In this document: one piece after another, positions 17,880 to 26,181 of the stretch
How positions within the stretch are numbered: position 1 is the first letter of the stretch
How the letters are laid out: the number at the start of each line of letters is the position of its first letter
Source: Thiocapsa sp.
Lineage (GTDB): Bacteria; Pseudomonadota; Gammaproteobacteria; Chromatiales; Chromatiaceae
Assembly: GCF_022340925.1 (NCBI RefSeq)
Contig: NZ_JAJDNA010000013.1
Span: 1-47,172, forward strand
Direction: 5' to 3'
Length of the DNA: 47,172 bases
Program-made: the position numbers and the translations under genes
Notes under the pieces: generated by a model
The model's input: the letters and a program-made list of their open reading frames with translations, nothing else
Database searches by the model: none
Told to the model about the DNA's origin: nothing

Positions 17880-18206
17880 TTCAATCACTCCGTTTCTGTT
17901 CAAGGGCCGCCAGTATAACCAACTCAGGGACTGTCCACTGAGCTCGTCAGGCCACGAGGGAGTCCTGTGTCGGACTCGGCCTGGCTCGCCGTCGAGGAAA
18001 GCGCTCCGGTTGATCCGGGGGGGTTGACGTGGAACGACCGGACGGACCGTCCGACGCATCGTGGCACGGCGAGTGGGCACCGGGCCTCCGACGCGACTTG
18101 CCACCTGCCGACCCACACGGCAGAGTTCGGTTCGTCAGGGACCGCGACCCGCAGACGGCGTCTGTGGTCGGTCCGGTTATCCGGTCACATGCGAGGACGC
18201 ACCGGC
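17880..18206. other. 327-base divergent intergenic region
   Basis: This lies between the helical lipoprotein (minus) and the DUF3301 gene (plus). It contains TTGACG at 18024-18029 and, shortly after, a perfect odd-centred inverted repeat CGGACGG-A-CCGTCCG (18039-18053) that could be an operator. No good -10 hexamer is paired with the TTGACG. I see no gene. Confidence 0.45.
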
Positions 18207-18521
18207 ATGAGCCATCTGCTTGCGATCTTCCTGCTTCTCCTGGTCGGCTGGTTCTGGCTGGACAGTCTCCGCGCGCGGGAGATCGCGACCGAGATCTGTA
18301 AGGTCGCCTGCGCCCACCGCGAGCTCCAGTTCCTGGACCAGACCGTTGCCTTGCGACGACTCGGCCTGGCCTGGCGATCCGAGGGATTGAGAATACGCCG
18401 GGTCTATCGTTTCGACTTCAGCGAGGAAGGCGTCGGCCGGCGCAGTGGATGTCTCGTGATGCGAGGACTGGTCCTCGAGGATCTCAGCTTCGGATTGCCA
18501 GCCCAAGCAGAGGATAGATGA
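18207..18521 (+). CDS. DUF3301 domain protein
   Basis: A 104-residue protein with one N-terminal membrane segment (residues 3-19, LLAIFLLLLVGWFW) followed by the small cytoplasmic DUF3301 domain: ARE near 23-25, CKVACAHRELQFLDQTVAL, and the Arg/aromatic-rich RRVYRFDFSEEG. The function is unknown. ATG 18207 has GAGG about ten bases upstream and gives the family-typical start; an ATG six codons earlier is possible. It converges on sspB, with 13 bases between the two stops. Confidence 0.85.
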   Translation: MSHLLAIFLLLLVGWFWLDSLRAREIATEICKVACAHRELQFLDQTVALRRLGLAWRSEGLRIRRVYRFDFSEEGVGRRSGCLVMRGLVLEDLSFGLPAQAEDR

Positions 18522-18534
18522 AGCGCCTGCCGGA

Positions 18535-19008
18535 TTACTTGACGATCTTGAGGGTCGGACCGCCGTTCTTGCCTTTGCCCTTTCGGGAAGCAGGCTTGGA
18601 ATCCCGTGACGCCTCGGCACCCTTGGGTCTATCGGCCAAGTCCCCGCCCGAACCGGCCACCGGTGTCCAGTCGGACTCGCCGCTCCCCTGGGACGGATAG
18701 GGCAGCTCGGGAAAGACCATCCCTTGGCCGTTTTCCCGGGTGAAGATCCCAAGCACCGCATCGGACGGGAAAAGCACATCGCGCGCAACGCCGCCGAATC
18801 GCGCGTTGAACGCGATCCGTTCGTTTCCCAGGACCAGGCCGCGAACCGCCGCAGGTGAGATGTTCAGCACCAGTCGATCGTCCTCGACGAACTCCGTCGG
18901 CGCCAGCACACCTGGGTAACGCACATCCACGACGAGATGGGGCGTCATCTCGTTATCCAGGATCCACTCGTAAATCGCTCGGATGAGATAGGGTTTCGTC
19001 GAGGTCAT
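18535..19008 (-). CDS. sspB: ClpXP protease specificity-enhancing factor SspB
   Basis: SspB tethers ssrA-tagged and some other substrates to the ClpXP protease. The 157-residue product has the folded N-terminal substrate-binding domain (about 1-110, opening MTSTKPYLIRAIYEWI), a flexible charged linker (about 115-148), and the C-terminal ClpX-docking tail ending TLKIVK, the XB-type motif. It lies 20 bases downstream of sspA, as in E. coli, in the same minus-strand transcript. The longer upstream frame overlaps sspA and is not used. Confidence 0.95.
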   Translation of the reverse strand: MTSTKPYLIRAIYEWILDNEMTPHLVVDVRYPGVLAPTEFVEDDRLVLNISPAAVRGLVLGNERIAFNARFGGVARDVLFPSDAVLGIFTRENGQGMVFPELPYPSQGSGESDWTPVAGSGGDLADRPKGAEASRDSKPASRKGKGKNGGPTLKIVK

Positions 19009-19028
19009 GACAGGGACTTCTCGATCCA

Positions 19029-19664
19029 CTAGGCGACGTCCGCGATCATCTCCTTCTCGGCCTCCGTCAAGCTCTTGCGAAAGGCGTCCCAGGCAAAGAT
19101 GCGTCGCATGTACAGACGAAGGGCCTCGGCTTGGGACGGCACCTCGACGCCCAGGACCGGGAGCCTCCACAGCAGGGGCGCGACGCAGCAGTCGACGAGC
19201 GAGAACTCATCGCTCATGAAGAAGTGATGGGCGCCGAAAACCGGGGCGGTGGCGATCAAGCTCTCGTTCAGCTCTTTCCGGGCCTGGTCTACCTCGTCCG
19301 CACTGCCCGTCTGGATCTTTTGCATCAGAGAGTACCAGTCGCGGTCGACGCGGTACATAAAAAGCCTCGCGCTTGCACGGGAGACCGGGTCAACCGGCAA
19401 CAGGGGCGGGTGCGGAAAACGCTCGTCCAGATATTCCATAATGATCCGCGACTCGTAGAGCCGGAGATCCCGGTCGACCAAGGTCGGCACGGTTCCATAC
19501 GGGTTGAAATCCATGACCTCGTCGGGGAGGTCATGCGCATCGACGTCGACGACGTCGACGGCGATTCCCTTCTCGGCGAGGACCATCCGTACCCGGTGGC
19601 AATAAGGGCAGGTGGGATCGGAAAATAGCGTCATCACAGCTCGTCTACCCGCAGCCACTGCCAT
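19029..19664 (-). CDS. sspA: Stringent starvation protein A
   Basis: SspA is a GST-fold protein that binds RNA polymerase and is needed for acid tolerance and stress gene control in enterics. The 211-residue product starts MAVAAGRR like E. coli SspA and keeps the YLDERFPHPPL segment and the SDEFSLVDC helix. It differs at the GST active-site position: residues 19-22 are CPYC, a glutaredoxin-like motif, where E. coli SspA has no cysteines. The start at 19664 follows the E. coli N-terminus; an ATG three codons earlier exists. sspB follows and petC lies upstream, a common gammaproteobacterial order. Confidence 0.94.
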   Translation of the reverse strand: MAVAAGRRAVMTLFSDPTCPYCHRVRMVLAEKGIAVDVVDVDAHDLPDEVMDFNPYGTVPTLVDRDLRLYESRIIMEYLDERFPHPPLLPVDPVSRASARLFMYRVDRDWYSLMQKIQTGSADEVDQARKELNESLIATAPVFGAHHFFMSDEFSLVDCCVAPLLWRLPVLGVEVPSQAEALRLYMRRIFAWDAFRKSLTEAEKEMIADVA

Positions 19665-19836
19665 TCTTCCCATCTCAAGCAGGTGGTCAAAGCCCGGTCG
19701 GGCCCGGGGAATCTGTGTCACCGACCTTCCGGGTCGGCTGCCTTGAGCATGGCGCGCGGCGCCTTAACCGGGGCCGGGATGACCGACCGCGAGGTCGCGC
19801 TACACCCGGGAGCCCAGGACGAGACGGAAGAACGAA

Positions 19837-19860
19837 TCGACCCCGGCAGACCAGGGTCGA
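19837..19860 (-). terminator. Candidate terminator after petC
   Basis: On the minus strand a 7-bp stem, TCGACCC/GGGTCGA (19837-19843 with 19854-19860), with a 10-base loop starts 19 bases past the petC stop and is followed by a T-containing stretch (ATTCGTTCTTCC). It may separate petABC from sspAB. Confidence 0.4.
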
Positions 19861-19878
19861 GGCAGTCTCTCGCGACGT

Positions 19879-20610
19879 TTAGTGAATGTCTTTCCAGTAC
19901 TCCTTCTTCAGCGCATAGGCGACGATGAAGAACAAACCGAGGAAGAGCAGGACGTACACGCCAAGTCTGCGACGCTCAAGCTTGATCGGCTCGCCTGCGT
20001 AGGTGAGGAAGGCGGTGATGTCACGGACCATGTTGTCATACTCCTCGGGCGTCAGACTGCCCGGCTGAGTCAGGACAACCCCTGTGACCGTCGCCTCGTG
20101 ACCCTCTCCGTGCGTCTCCATGACGGGCTCCTGGAGGCCTTGAAGATCACCCAGCACGTGGGGCATACCAACCAACGGGAAGATCAGGTTGTTCACCCCG
20201 TAAGGCCGTGCCGGATCCGCGTAGAAGCTCCTCAGATAAGTGTACACCCAATCCGGGCTGCGCCACCGCGTCACCAGCGTGAGGTCAGGAACGGCTGTGC
20301 CGAACCAAGTCTCGCCGTCGGCCGGACGCATCGAGTTGGTCATCATGGACGTCGGTTGAGCGTTACCGAAGAGGAGGTTGTCGCGCAGCGACTTGTCGTC
20401 GATCCCCAGATCCTCGGCCATGCGCGAGTAGCGCATGTGCTTGAGCGAATGGCAGCCCATGCAGTAGTTGACGAAATATTTTGCCCCGCGCTGCAGTGAC
20501 GCCTGATCGGTCAAATCGATCGCGGCCTTGTCCAACTCCTCGTGTCCCCCCGAGGCGAAACCGACGGTGGGGAGAAGGAGTACCAGGATGGCGATGATCA
20601 GCTTTCTCAT
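19879..20610 (-). CDS. petC: Cytochrome c1 of the bc1 complex
   Basis: Cytochrome c1 passes electrons from the Rieske centre to a soluble or membrane-bound cytochrome c. The 243-residue precursor has a Sec signal (about 1-19), the heme-binding CMGCH (Cys50, Cys53, His54), a Met-rich segment with VGMPHVL that may supply the axial Met, and a C-terminal membrane anchor (about 218-237) followed by KKEYWKDIH. ATG 20610 overlaps the petB stop (ATGA), so the two are translationally coupled. It is the last gene of petA-petB-petC. Confidence 0.96.
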   Translation of the reverse strand: MRKLIIAILVLLLPTVGFASGGHEELDKAAIDLTDQASLQRGAKYFVNYCMGCHSLKHMRYSRMAEDLGIDDKSLRDNLLFGNAQPTSMMTNSMRPADGETWFGTAVPDLTLVTRWRSPDWVYTYLRSFYADPARPYGVNNLIFPLVGMPHVLGDLQGLQEPVMETHGEGHEATVTGVVLTQPGSLTPEEYDNMVRDITAFLTYAGEPIKLERRRLGVYVLLFLGLFFIVAYALKKEYWKDIH

Positions 20611-21851
20611 GAGGTCACCCTCTCCGGAACAGGCTTGGTCTTGTCGATCGAGGTGTAGATCGGCATCAGCAGGAAGTAGGCGAAGTAGATGGAGGTAAAG
20701 ATCTGCGCCAACAGCGTCAGGAAGGGATCGGCCGGTTGCATCCCGAGCCATGCCAGGATCACGAAGCTGACGGCAAACAGACCCGTCATGGTTTTCGAGA
20801 TCGGCCCCTTGTAGCGCATCGACTTCACTTTGCTGCGGTCGAGCCATGGCAACGCAAACAAGATCAGGATCGCCCCGAACATCACGACGACACCGGGGAA
20901 TTGCGATCCGTACATGGGGGGCACGGCACGAAGCATCGCGTAGTAAGGCGTGAAGTACCAGACCGGCGCGATATGCTCAGGTGTTTGGAAAGGGTTGGCC
21001 GGTTGGAAATTCGGCGCCTCGAGGAAGAGTCCGCCGAAGGTGGGGGCGAAGAAGATGACGGCCGAGAGGAGGGCCAGGAAGACCACCACGCCCACGGTAT
21101 CCTTCACGGTGTAGTAGGGATGGAACGGGATGCCGTCCGCAGGCGCCTTATCGCTCCAGCGATTGCCTTTTGGGCCTTCCTTGATCTCGATCCCGTCCGG
21201 GTTGTTGGAGCCGACGTGGTGCAGCGCGACAATGTGCAGGAACACCAGGGCAGCCAACACGAACGGCAAGAGGAAGTGGAAGGCGAAGAAACGATTGAGC
21301 GTCGCATCCGAGATGACGTAGTCGCCACGGACCCAGACCGAGAGATCGTCTCCGATCACCGGCACCGCCGCGAAGAGGTTGACGATCACCTGGGCGCCCC
21401 AGTAAGACATCTGGCCCCAGGGCAAGAGGTAGCCGAAGAAGGCGGTCGCCATCATCGCGAGATAGATCACGACACCGATGATCCACAACAGCTCGCGGGG
21501 TTTGCGGTACGAGCCCCAGAGCAAGGCGCGGAACATGTGCAGATAGATGACGATGAAGAAGGCGGACGCGCCGGTGGAGTGGATGTAGCGAATCAGCCAG
21601 CCCCACTCGACATCGCGCATGATGTACTCGACCGACGCGAAGGCATCGGCAGCGGAGGGCTTATAGCTCATCGCCAGCCAGATCCCGGAGACGATCTGGA
21701 TCACCAGGGTCAAGATCGCAAGCGAGCCGAAGAACGACCAGAAGTTCAGATTCTTCGGGGCGTAATATTCGGAGAGGTGGGCCTTCCAGGTCTCCGTCAG
21801 CGGGAACCGCTTGTCGATCCAGCTGAGGTTTTCGGTCTTTTCCGCGCTCAT
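20607..21851 (-). CDS. petB: Cytochrome b of the bc1 complex
   Basis: Cytochrome b oxidises quinol at Qo and reduces quinone at Qi, moving protons across the inner membrane. The 414-residue protein has eight membrane helices. The four heme-b ligands are His91 and His105 in helix B and His192 and His206 in helix D, with the family 13-residue spacing. FFGYLLPWGQMSYWGA lies at the Qo side, and the PEHIAPVWYF segment includes the PEWY-type Qo motif as PVWY. ATG 21851 has GAGGAG upstream and shares one base with the petA stop (TGATG). Confidence 0.96.
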   Translation of the reverse strand: MSAEKTENLSWIDKRFPLTETWKAHLSEYYAPKNLNFWSFFGSLAILTLVIQIVSGIWLAMSYKPSAADAFASVEYIMRDVEWGWLIRYIHSTGASAFFIVIYLHMFRALLWGSYRKPRELLWIIGVVIYLAMMATAFFGYLLPWGQMSYWGAQVIVNLFAAVPVIGDDLSVWVRGDYVISDATLNRFFAFHFLLPFVLAALVFLHIVALHHVGSNNPDGIEIKEGPKGNRWSDKAPADGIPFHPYYTVKDTVGVVVFLALLSAVIFFAPTFGGLFLEAPNFQPANPFQTPEHIAPVWYFTPYYAMLRAVPPMYGSQFPGVVVMFGAILILFALPWLDRSKVKSMRYKGPISKTMTGLFAVSFVILAWLGMQPADPFLTLLAQIFTSIYFAYFLLMPIYTSIDKTKPVPERVTS

Positions 21852-22444
21852 CAAGCAGCTCCTCGATCCTCACCAACCAAGATGGTGGTGTCGTTGAGAT
21901 AGGTGTGGGCAGGAATCACCAGGTTGGTTGGCGCCGGAACGCCCTTGAAGACACGGCCGGCGAGGTCGAATCTCGACCCATGACACGGACAAAAATAGCC
22001 GCCGCGCCACTTTTCGCCGAGGTCGTCAGGGGCAAACTCCGGGCGAAACGTCGGCGAGCAGCCCAGATGAGTGCAGATCCCGATCACGATGAAATATTGC
22101 TCTTTGATCGAGCGCGTCGGGTTCTGACAGTATTCGGGCTGCTGCGGCACCGTCGAGGCTGGATCGACCAGCAATGGATCGAGTGTCGGCAGCGCCTCGA
22201 GCATCTCCGGCGTGCGGTTGACGACCCACACGGGTTTGCCACGCCATTTGAGGCGCAGCATGCCGCCGGGTTCCAACTGACTGATATCGGCCTCGACCGG
22301 CGCACCGGCGGCACGGGCCTTCGCACTGGGATTCATGGAATCGATGAATGGAACGAGGGCGAAACCGGCTCCCACGGCTCCGACCACGCTGGTCGCGGCG
22401 ACGAGCACACGCCGCCTGGTTTTGTTCACGCCTTGTGCGCTCAT
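21851..22444 (-). CDS. petA: Rieske iron-sulfur protein of the bc1 complex
   Basis: The Rieske subunit carries the 2Fe-2S centre that takes an electron from quinol and hands it to cytochrome c1. The 197-residue precursor has a twin-arginine-like N-terminus (TRRRVLVAA) that serves as the membrane anchor (about 12-32). The cluster ligands are Cys124/His126 with Cys129 in CTHLGC, and Cys152/His155 with Cys154 in CPCHGS; the second cysteines form the disulfide. It is the first gene of petA-petB-petC, transcribed from the 351-base region upstream. Confidence 0.97.
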   Translation of the reverse strand: MSAQGVNKTRRRVLVAATSVVGAVGAGFALVPFIDSMNPSAKARAAGAPVEADISQLEPGGMLRLKWRGKPVWVVNRTPEMLEALPTLDPLLVDPASTVPQQPEYCQNPTRSIKEQYFIVIGICTHLGCSPTFRPEFAPDDLGEKWRGGYFCPCHGSRFDLAGRVFKGVPAPTNLVIPAHTYLNDTTILVGEDRGAA

Positions 22445-22795
22445 AAGCCACTAACCCCCGGCTGGCGCGAGCACCCAGATCAGCTCAACGGCTGGCCGCT
22501 CACGCGTTGTCATGGAAGGAAGTTCAGAATATACCAATTCTCTACAAAATCGACCGGAAATTGTCTTCCATTCCGGTGGGACTGGTCAAGGTTTGGCCGA
22601 GTCGGTGGCGTAACGAACTTGGGCGATCGAGAGGCCACGCGCGCCCTGAAGGATCCCCGCCGGAGCGGGTCCGAAGAGAGCGCAGAGCGAGCGATTCGCA
22701 CCCACCGAAAGGCGCGGTCGCACGCTCGGCGGTCGTCTCGCGTGAATGAATCAACGGCCTCGGCATTGCCTCAAACAGCCATTTCACACCGCGTG
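22445..22795. other. 351-base region holding the petABC upstream sequence
   Basis: This lies between the nif3-like stop and the petA start, both minus strand. It must hold the petA promoter. A TATATT -10-like hexamer on the minus strand (22528-22533), in a locally AT-rich patch unlike the flanks, lies 84 bases before petA. I find no well-spaced -35, so it is only a candidate. No gene or RNA is seen. Confidence 0.4.
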
Positions 22796-23548
22796 CTACG
22801 CCGGATTGTCGATATCGACGAAGCGGTGCTCCAGTTTGAACCGCTCGGCCAGGTGTCCGCCCAACGCCTGCACGCCGAACCGTTCGGTCGCGTGGTGACC
22901 AGCCGCGATGAAGGCGATCCCATACTCGCGCGCCTGGTGCGTCGTCTGCTCCGAGATCTCTCCACTGAGGAAGGCGTCCACACCAAGCTCTGCGGCCTGC
23001 GCGATGTACCCCTGGCCGCCGCCGGTGCACCAGGCGAGGCGCTCGATGCACGAACGCCCCGCGCGGACCAGGGTGGGCTGACGTCCCAGTCGTTCAGAGA
23101 TCTCGCCTGCCAGCGCGTCGGGAGAGCAACCGTGCGCAAGCCGACCGGTCCAAAGCAGCCCCTCGGTGCCGGGAGCCGGCTCGGCGTCGAGGACACCGAG
23201 CCGCATGCCGAGTGTCGCATTGTTGCCCATTGTCGGGTGCGCATCGAGCGGCAGATGATAGGCGATCAGACTGGCCCCGGCGCGCAGCAGTCTCCGCGCA
23301 CGGCGACCCTTGATACCGGTGAGACAGGGATTCTCACCCTTCCAGAACCAGCCGTGGTGGACCAGAATCGCGTCCGCGCCGGACTCTCCGGCTGCGTCGA
23401 TCAGCGCGGCGCTCGCCGTGACCCCGCTCACCAGCCGCTGGACAGGGCGTTCGCCCTCGACCTGGAGGCCGTTGGGTGCAGAGTCGCTGAAACGGTCGGC
23501 ATCGAGTAGACGGTCACAGTAGGCAACCAGCACACGCGGCTCAACCAT
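22796..23548 (-). CDS. Nif3-like dinuclear metal-centre protein (YbgI family)
   Basis: The 250-residue product has the bacterial Nif3/YbgI fold: DSAPNGLQVEG near residues 22-32, the metal motif VHHGWFW near 63-69, a YHLPLDAH segment near 97-104, and C-terminal GEIS and AGHHATERFGV motifs with further metal-binding His and Glu residues. YbgI assembles as a hexameric toroid with two metals per subunit; the substrate is not known, though GTP cyclohydrolase-type annotations persist from distant similarity. It lies beside the DegS-like gene (divergent) and petABC, as in pseudomonads. Confidence 0.93.
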   Translation of the reverse strand: MVEPRVLVAYCDRLLDADRFSDSAPNGLQVEGERPVQRLVSGVTASAALIDAAGESGADAILVHHGWFWKGENPCLTGIKGRRARRLLRAGASLIAYHLPLDAHPTMGNNATLGMRLGVLDAEPAPGTEGLLWTGRLAHGCSPDALAGEISERLGRQPTLVRAGRSCIERLAWCTGGGQGYIAQAAELGVDAFLSGEISEQTTHQAREYGIAFIAAGHHATERFGVQALGGHLAERFKLEHRFVDIDNPA

Positions 23549-23790
23549 CTGAGGCTCCTCCGGGGCGATGCGACCGGTCGCTCGGTGCTCCCCTTCGCAC
23601 CGATCGCGCCGCGTTCAAGGTGGGTCGAAAACGAGATCGACATCGTCGCATGAGTCTCAACGCGAGGGGCCTTCGATTCAGAGCCAAGGCGCAGTCCCGG
23701 TCGCGGCGTGAATAGGCTAAAATTGAAGGCCTGGTGAGGCAGTCTCGACTCAGGGTGTCGGGTCAACACCGCTCGGTTAGCTTATATCGG

Positions 23791-24912
23791 ATGCTCAAGA
23801 TTGGTCCAACCGTGCTTGTGATGACCGCGCTGGTCGGCGGGGCCAGCGGTGCGATCTCGACCCTTTGGCTATCAGGCGGCGCAGCGACGCCGGCCGACTC
23901 AGGTCAGTCGCTGCATACCCGGCGCGGTGACCTGCCGACCTTCGCCGAGGCGATCGCGCGCGTCGCTCCCGCTGTCGTGAGCATCTTCGCGACGCAGACC
24001 GACCCGCAGCTCCGCCGCACCGCGCCGCACACCGACTCGGGCCCGGTCTGGATGACGCCGCCGGGATCGGTCGCCTCGCGAACCGGCTTGGGGTCAGGGG
24101 TCATCCTTGCACCGGATGGGCTGATCCTGACCAACCGCCATGTCGTCCACGATGCTGATCGGGTGCGGGCCGTCCTCGCGGATGGACGCTCGTTCCAGGT
24201 CGTCGTGCTCGGGGTCGATCCGGATACGGACCTCGCCGTCCTTAAGGCCGATGCCGAGGGGCTGCCCACGGCGCCGATTGGACGCTCGCAGGCGCTGAGG
24301 GTCGGTGATCTCGCGCTGGCGATCGGGAACCCCTTCGGGATCGGCCAGACCGTGACGATGGGGATCGTCAGTGCCACCGGACGGGGCGAGCTGGGCATCA
24401 CCAGCATCGAGAACTTCATCCAGACCGACGCCGCCATCAATCCGGGCAACTCGGGCGGCGCCCTGATCAACGCACAGGGCGAGCTGGTCGGCATCAACAC
24501 CGCCATCCTCACCGAGAGCGGCGCCTCCCAGGGAGTCGGTTTTGCCATCCCCGGCGAGCTCGCGATCGAGGTCGCCAGATCCCTTGCAACGCACGGCCAG
24601 GTCTCGCGCGGGTGGATCGGCCTGCATGGACGCAGCGTGAACCCGGGCGTCGCCGAATCCTTCGGGCTGCGCACCATGCGGGGTGTGCTGGTCGCCTCGA
24701 CGCTGGTAGACAGCCCGGCAGCCCGTGCCGGACTGCGCCCGGGCGACGTGGTGACCCGGGTCGACAACCGCGACGTCACCAGCGTTCAAGACCTCCTGGA
24801 AGCAATCGCAGGCGCAGGACCGAATGCGCAGATCGATCTGGAGGTCTGGCGGGGCAGCCAACGCATGCTGACTCGAGCAACGACAGAGACGCGCCCCCCG
24901 GTCGCTGACTGA
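23791..24912 (+). CDS. DegS/AlgW-type periplasmic serine protease with one PDZ domain
   Basis: An HtrA-family protease anchored by an N-terminal membrane segment (about residues 6-28). The trypsin-like domain carries the triad His117 (TNRHVV), Asp147 (DTDLAVL) and Ser221 (GNSGGAL). A single PDZ domain follows (about 275-365), containing RAGLRPGDVV. One PDZ plus a membrane anchor is the DegS/AlgW layout, where the enzyme senses misfolded outer-membrane proteins and cleaves the anti-sigma factor RseA/MucA. The start is ATG 23791; a GTG 19 codons earlier, with GAAGG before it, is also possible. It is divergent from the nif3-like gene. Confidence 0.92.
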   Translation: MLKIGPTVLVMTALVGGASGAISTLWLSGGAATPADSGQSLHTRRGDLPTFAEAIARVAPAVVSIFATQTDPQLRRTAPHTDSGPVWMTPPGSVASRTGLGSGVILAPDGLILTNRHVVHDADRVRAVLADGRSFQVVVLGVDPDTDLAVLKADAEGLPTAPIGRSQALRVGDLALAIGNPFGIGQTVTMGIVSATGRGELGITSIENFIQTDAAINPGNSGGALINAQGELVGINTAILTESGASQGVGFAIPGELAIEVARSLATHGQVSRGWIGLHGRSVNPGVAESFGLRTMRGVLVASTLVDSPAARAGLRPGDVVTRVDNRDVTSVQDLLEAIAGAGPNAQIDLEVWRGSQRMLTRATTETRPPVAD

Positions 24913-24958
24913 CCAAGTCAGATGACCGCCGTAAGACGTTGCGAAGCCTGACGCGGCC

Positions 24959-26020
24959 TCAGCCCGGCGCAATACGGGATCCGCACCCGGGGAGCGAGCG
25001 ACCGTCGCCGCCGGGGGCAAGCGGCGGGTCGACGACCGCATCGAGTCCCGGCAGCACCCGTTCTTCCAACAGCCGCGCGAGGCCGTCCAGCTCAGCATAG
25101 CGCCCCGATACCTCGCGGACGTAGCCCAGCGTGCGGGGGATGTCTTGAAGGTAGTGCCGTTTTCCGTCGCGCAGGTTCAACCGCGCGAAGATGCCGCATG
25201 CCTTGAGATGGCGCTGCACGCCCATGAGATCGAACCAACGCAGAAAACCGTCGGGTTCGTGTTCTCGCAGCACGCCACGCTGCAACGCCAGTTGAAAGTA
25301 ACCCAAGGCCCAGTCGGTCACCCTGTCTGCCGGCCAGGCGATATAGCAGTCGCGTAGAAGGGACACCAGGTCGTAGGTCACCGGCCCGACCACGGCGTCC
25401 TGGAAATCCAGGATCCCGGGATTGCCCGCATCGATCAGCATCAGATTACGCGAGTGATAGTCACGGTGGACGCAGACGCACGGCTGCTCTTCTGCATTGG
25501 CCACCAGTCGCTCATCGATGGCCGCAAGCGCGGCCGACTCCGTTTCCGTCAGCCTGAGACCGAGGAGCGAGCCGAGAAACCAGTCTTGGAAGAGACCCAG
25601 CTCACGGCGGATGAAGGGCGCGTCATAGCTCGGCAGGCCGTCCATCGGTGCGCACGCCTGGATAACCGCGAGGGCGCTCATCGCATCTCCGTAAAGACGA
25701 TCGGCGGTGCCGTCCCTCAGCTCGCCGAGATAGACCCTGTCACCGAAGTCGGTGACCATCAGGAAACCGTTCGCACGATCCTCGGCTTGGACCTCCGGGG
25801 TGTTGAGGCCGACGGAACGGAAGCGCCTCGACAGATCTGCGAAACGGCCACAATCCTCAAACGCCGGCGGGGCGTCCATCAGGATCGCGGTGGTCGAGGA
25901 ATGGACGAGACGCCAATAGCGACGAAAGCTGGCATCGGACGAGGCCGGCTTCAGCTCGAAGTCGCTCGAGCCCAGCACCCCGGCCACCCACAGGCGTAAA
26001 CGTTCGTATCGATCAGACAC
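24959..26020 (-). CDS. AmgK-like N-acetylmuramate/N-acetylglucosamine kinase
   Basis: The 353-residue protein has the aminoglycoside-phosphotransferase fold: SSDASFRRYWR (residues 27-37), catalytic HRDYHSRN (185-192) and metal-binding LDFQDA (204-209). The SDASFRRY start and the position next to lptD match AmgK of Pseudomonas, which phosphorylates the anomeric carbon of cell-wall sugars in a recycling route that bypasses de novo UDP-MurNAc synthesis. MurU, its usual nucleotidyltransferase partner directly downstream, is absent here. The start is a GTG at 26020 with GGAG six bases upstream. It is divergent from lptD. It should not be read as an antibiotic-resistance gene. Confidence 0.85.
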   Translation of the reverse strand: MSDRYERLRLWVAGVLGSSDFELKPASSDASFRRYWRLVHSSTTAILMDAPPAFEDCGRFADLSRRFRSVGLNTPEVQAEDRANGFLMVTDFGDRVYLGELRDGTADRLYGDAMSALAVIQACAPMDGLPSYDAPFIRRELGLFQDWFLGSLLGLRLTETESAALAAIDERLVANAEEQPCVCVHRDYHSRNLMLIDAGNPGILDFQDAVVGPVTYDLVSLLRDCYIAWPADRVTDWALGYFQLALQRGVLREHEPDGFLRWFDLMGVQRHLKACGIFARLNLRDGKRHYLQDIPRTLGYVREVSGRYAELDGLARLLEERVLPGLDAVVDPPLAPGGDGRSLPGCGSRIAPG

Positions 26021-26181
26021 AGGAGCTCCGAGCTGAGGCTTCTACGGCACGGGCCGGCGCGGCCCGCGCACCCGCCCAAGATTGCTGCGCTAGTGCAGAT
26101 ATGCCATGGTTGCAGGTTCATGCGAACCCGTCCACTGACCCGAGATCCGAGCGCCGGACCGCCGTCGACCTCTGACAAACT

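Noticed and set aside
21905..23509. 534-codon open frame antisense to petA and the nif3-like gene
   Set aside because: It runs across two recognised genes and their gap and has no coherent composition; typical GC-driven shadow.
24959..26020. Aminoglycoside resistance gene
   Set aside because: The fold is shared, but the SDASFRRY motif and lptD neighbourhood point to an AmgK-type cell-wall sugar kinase.
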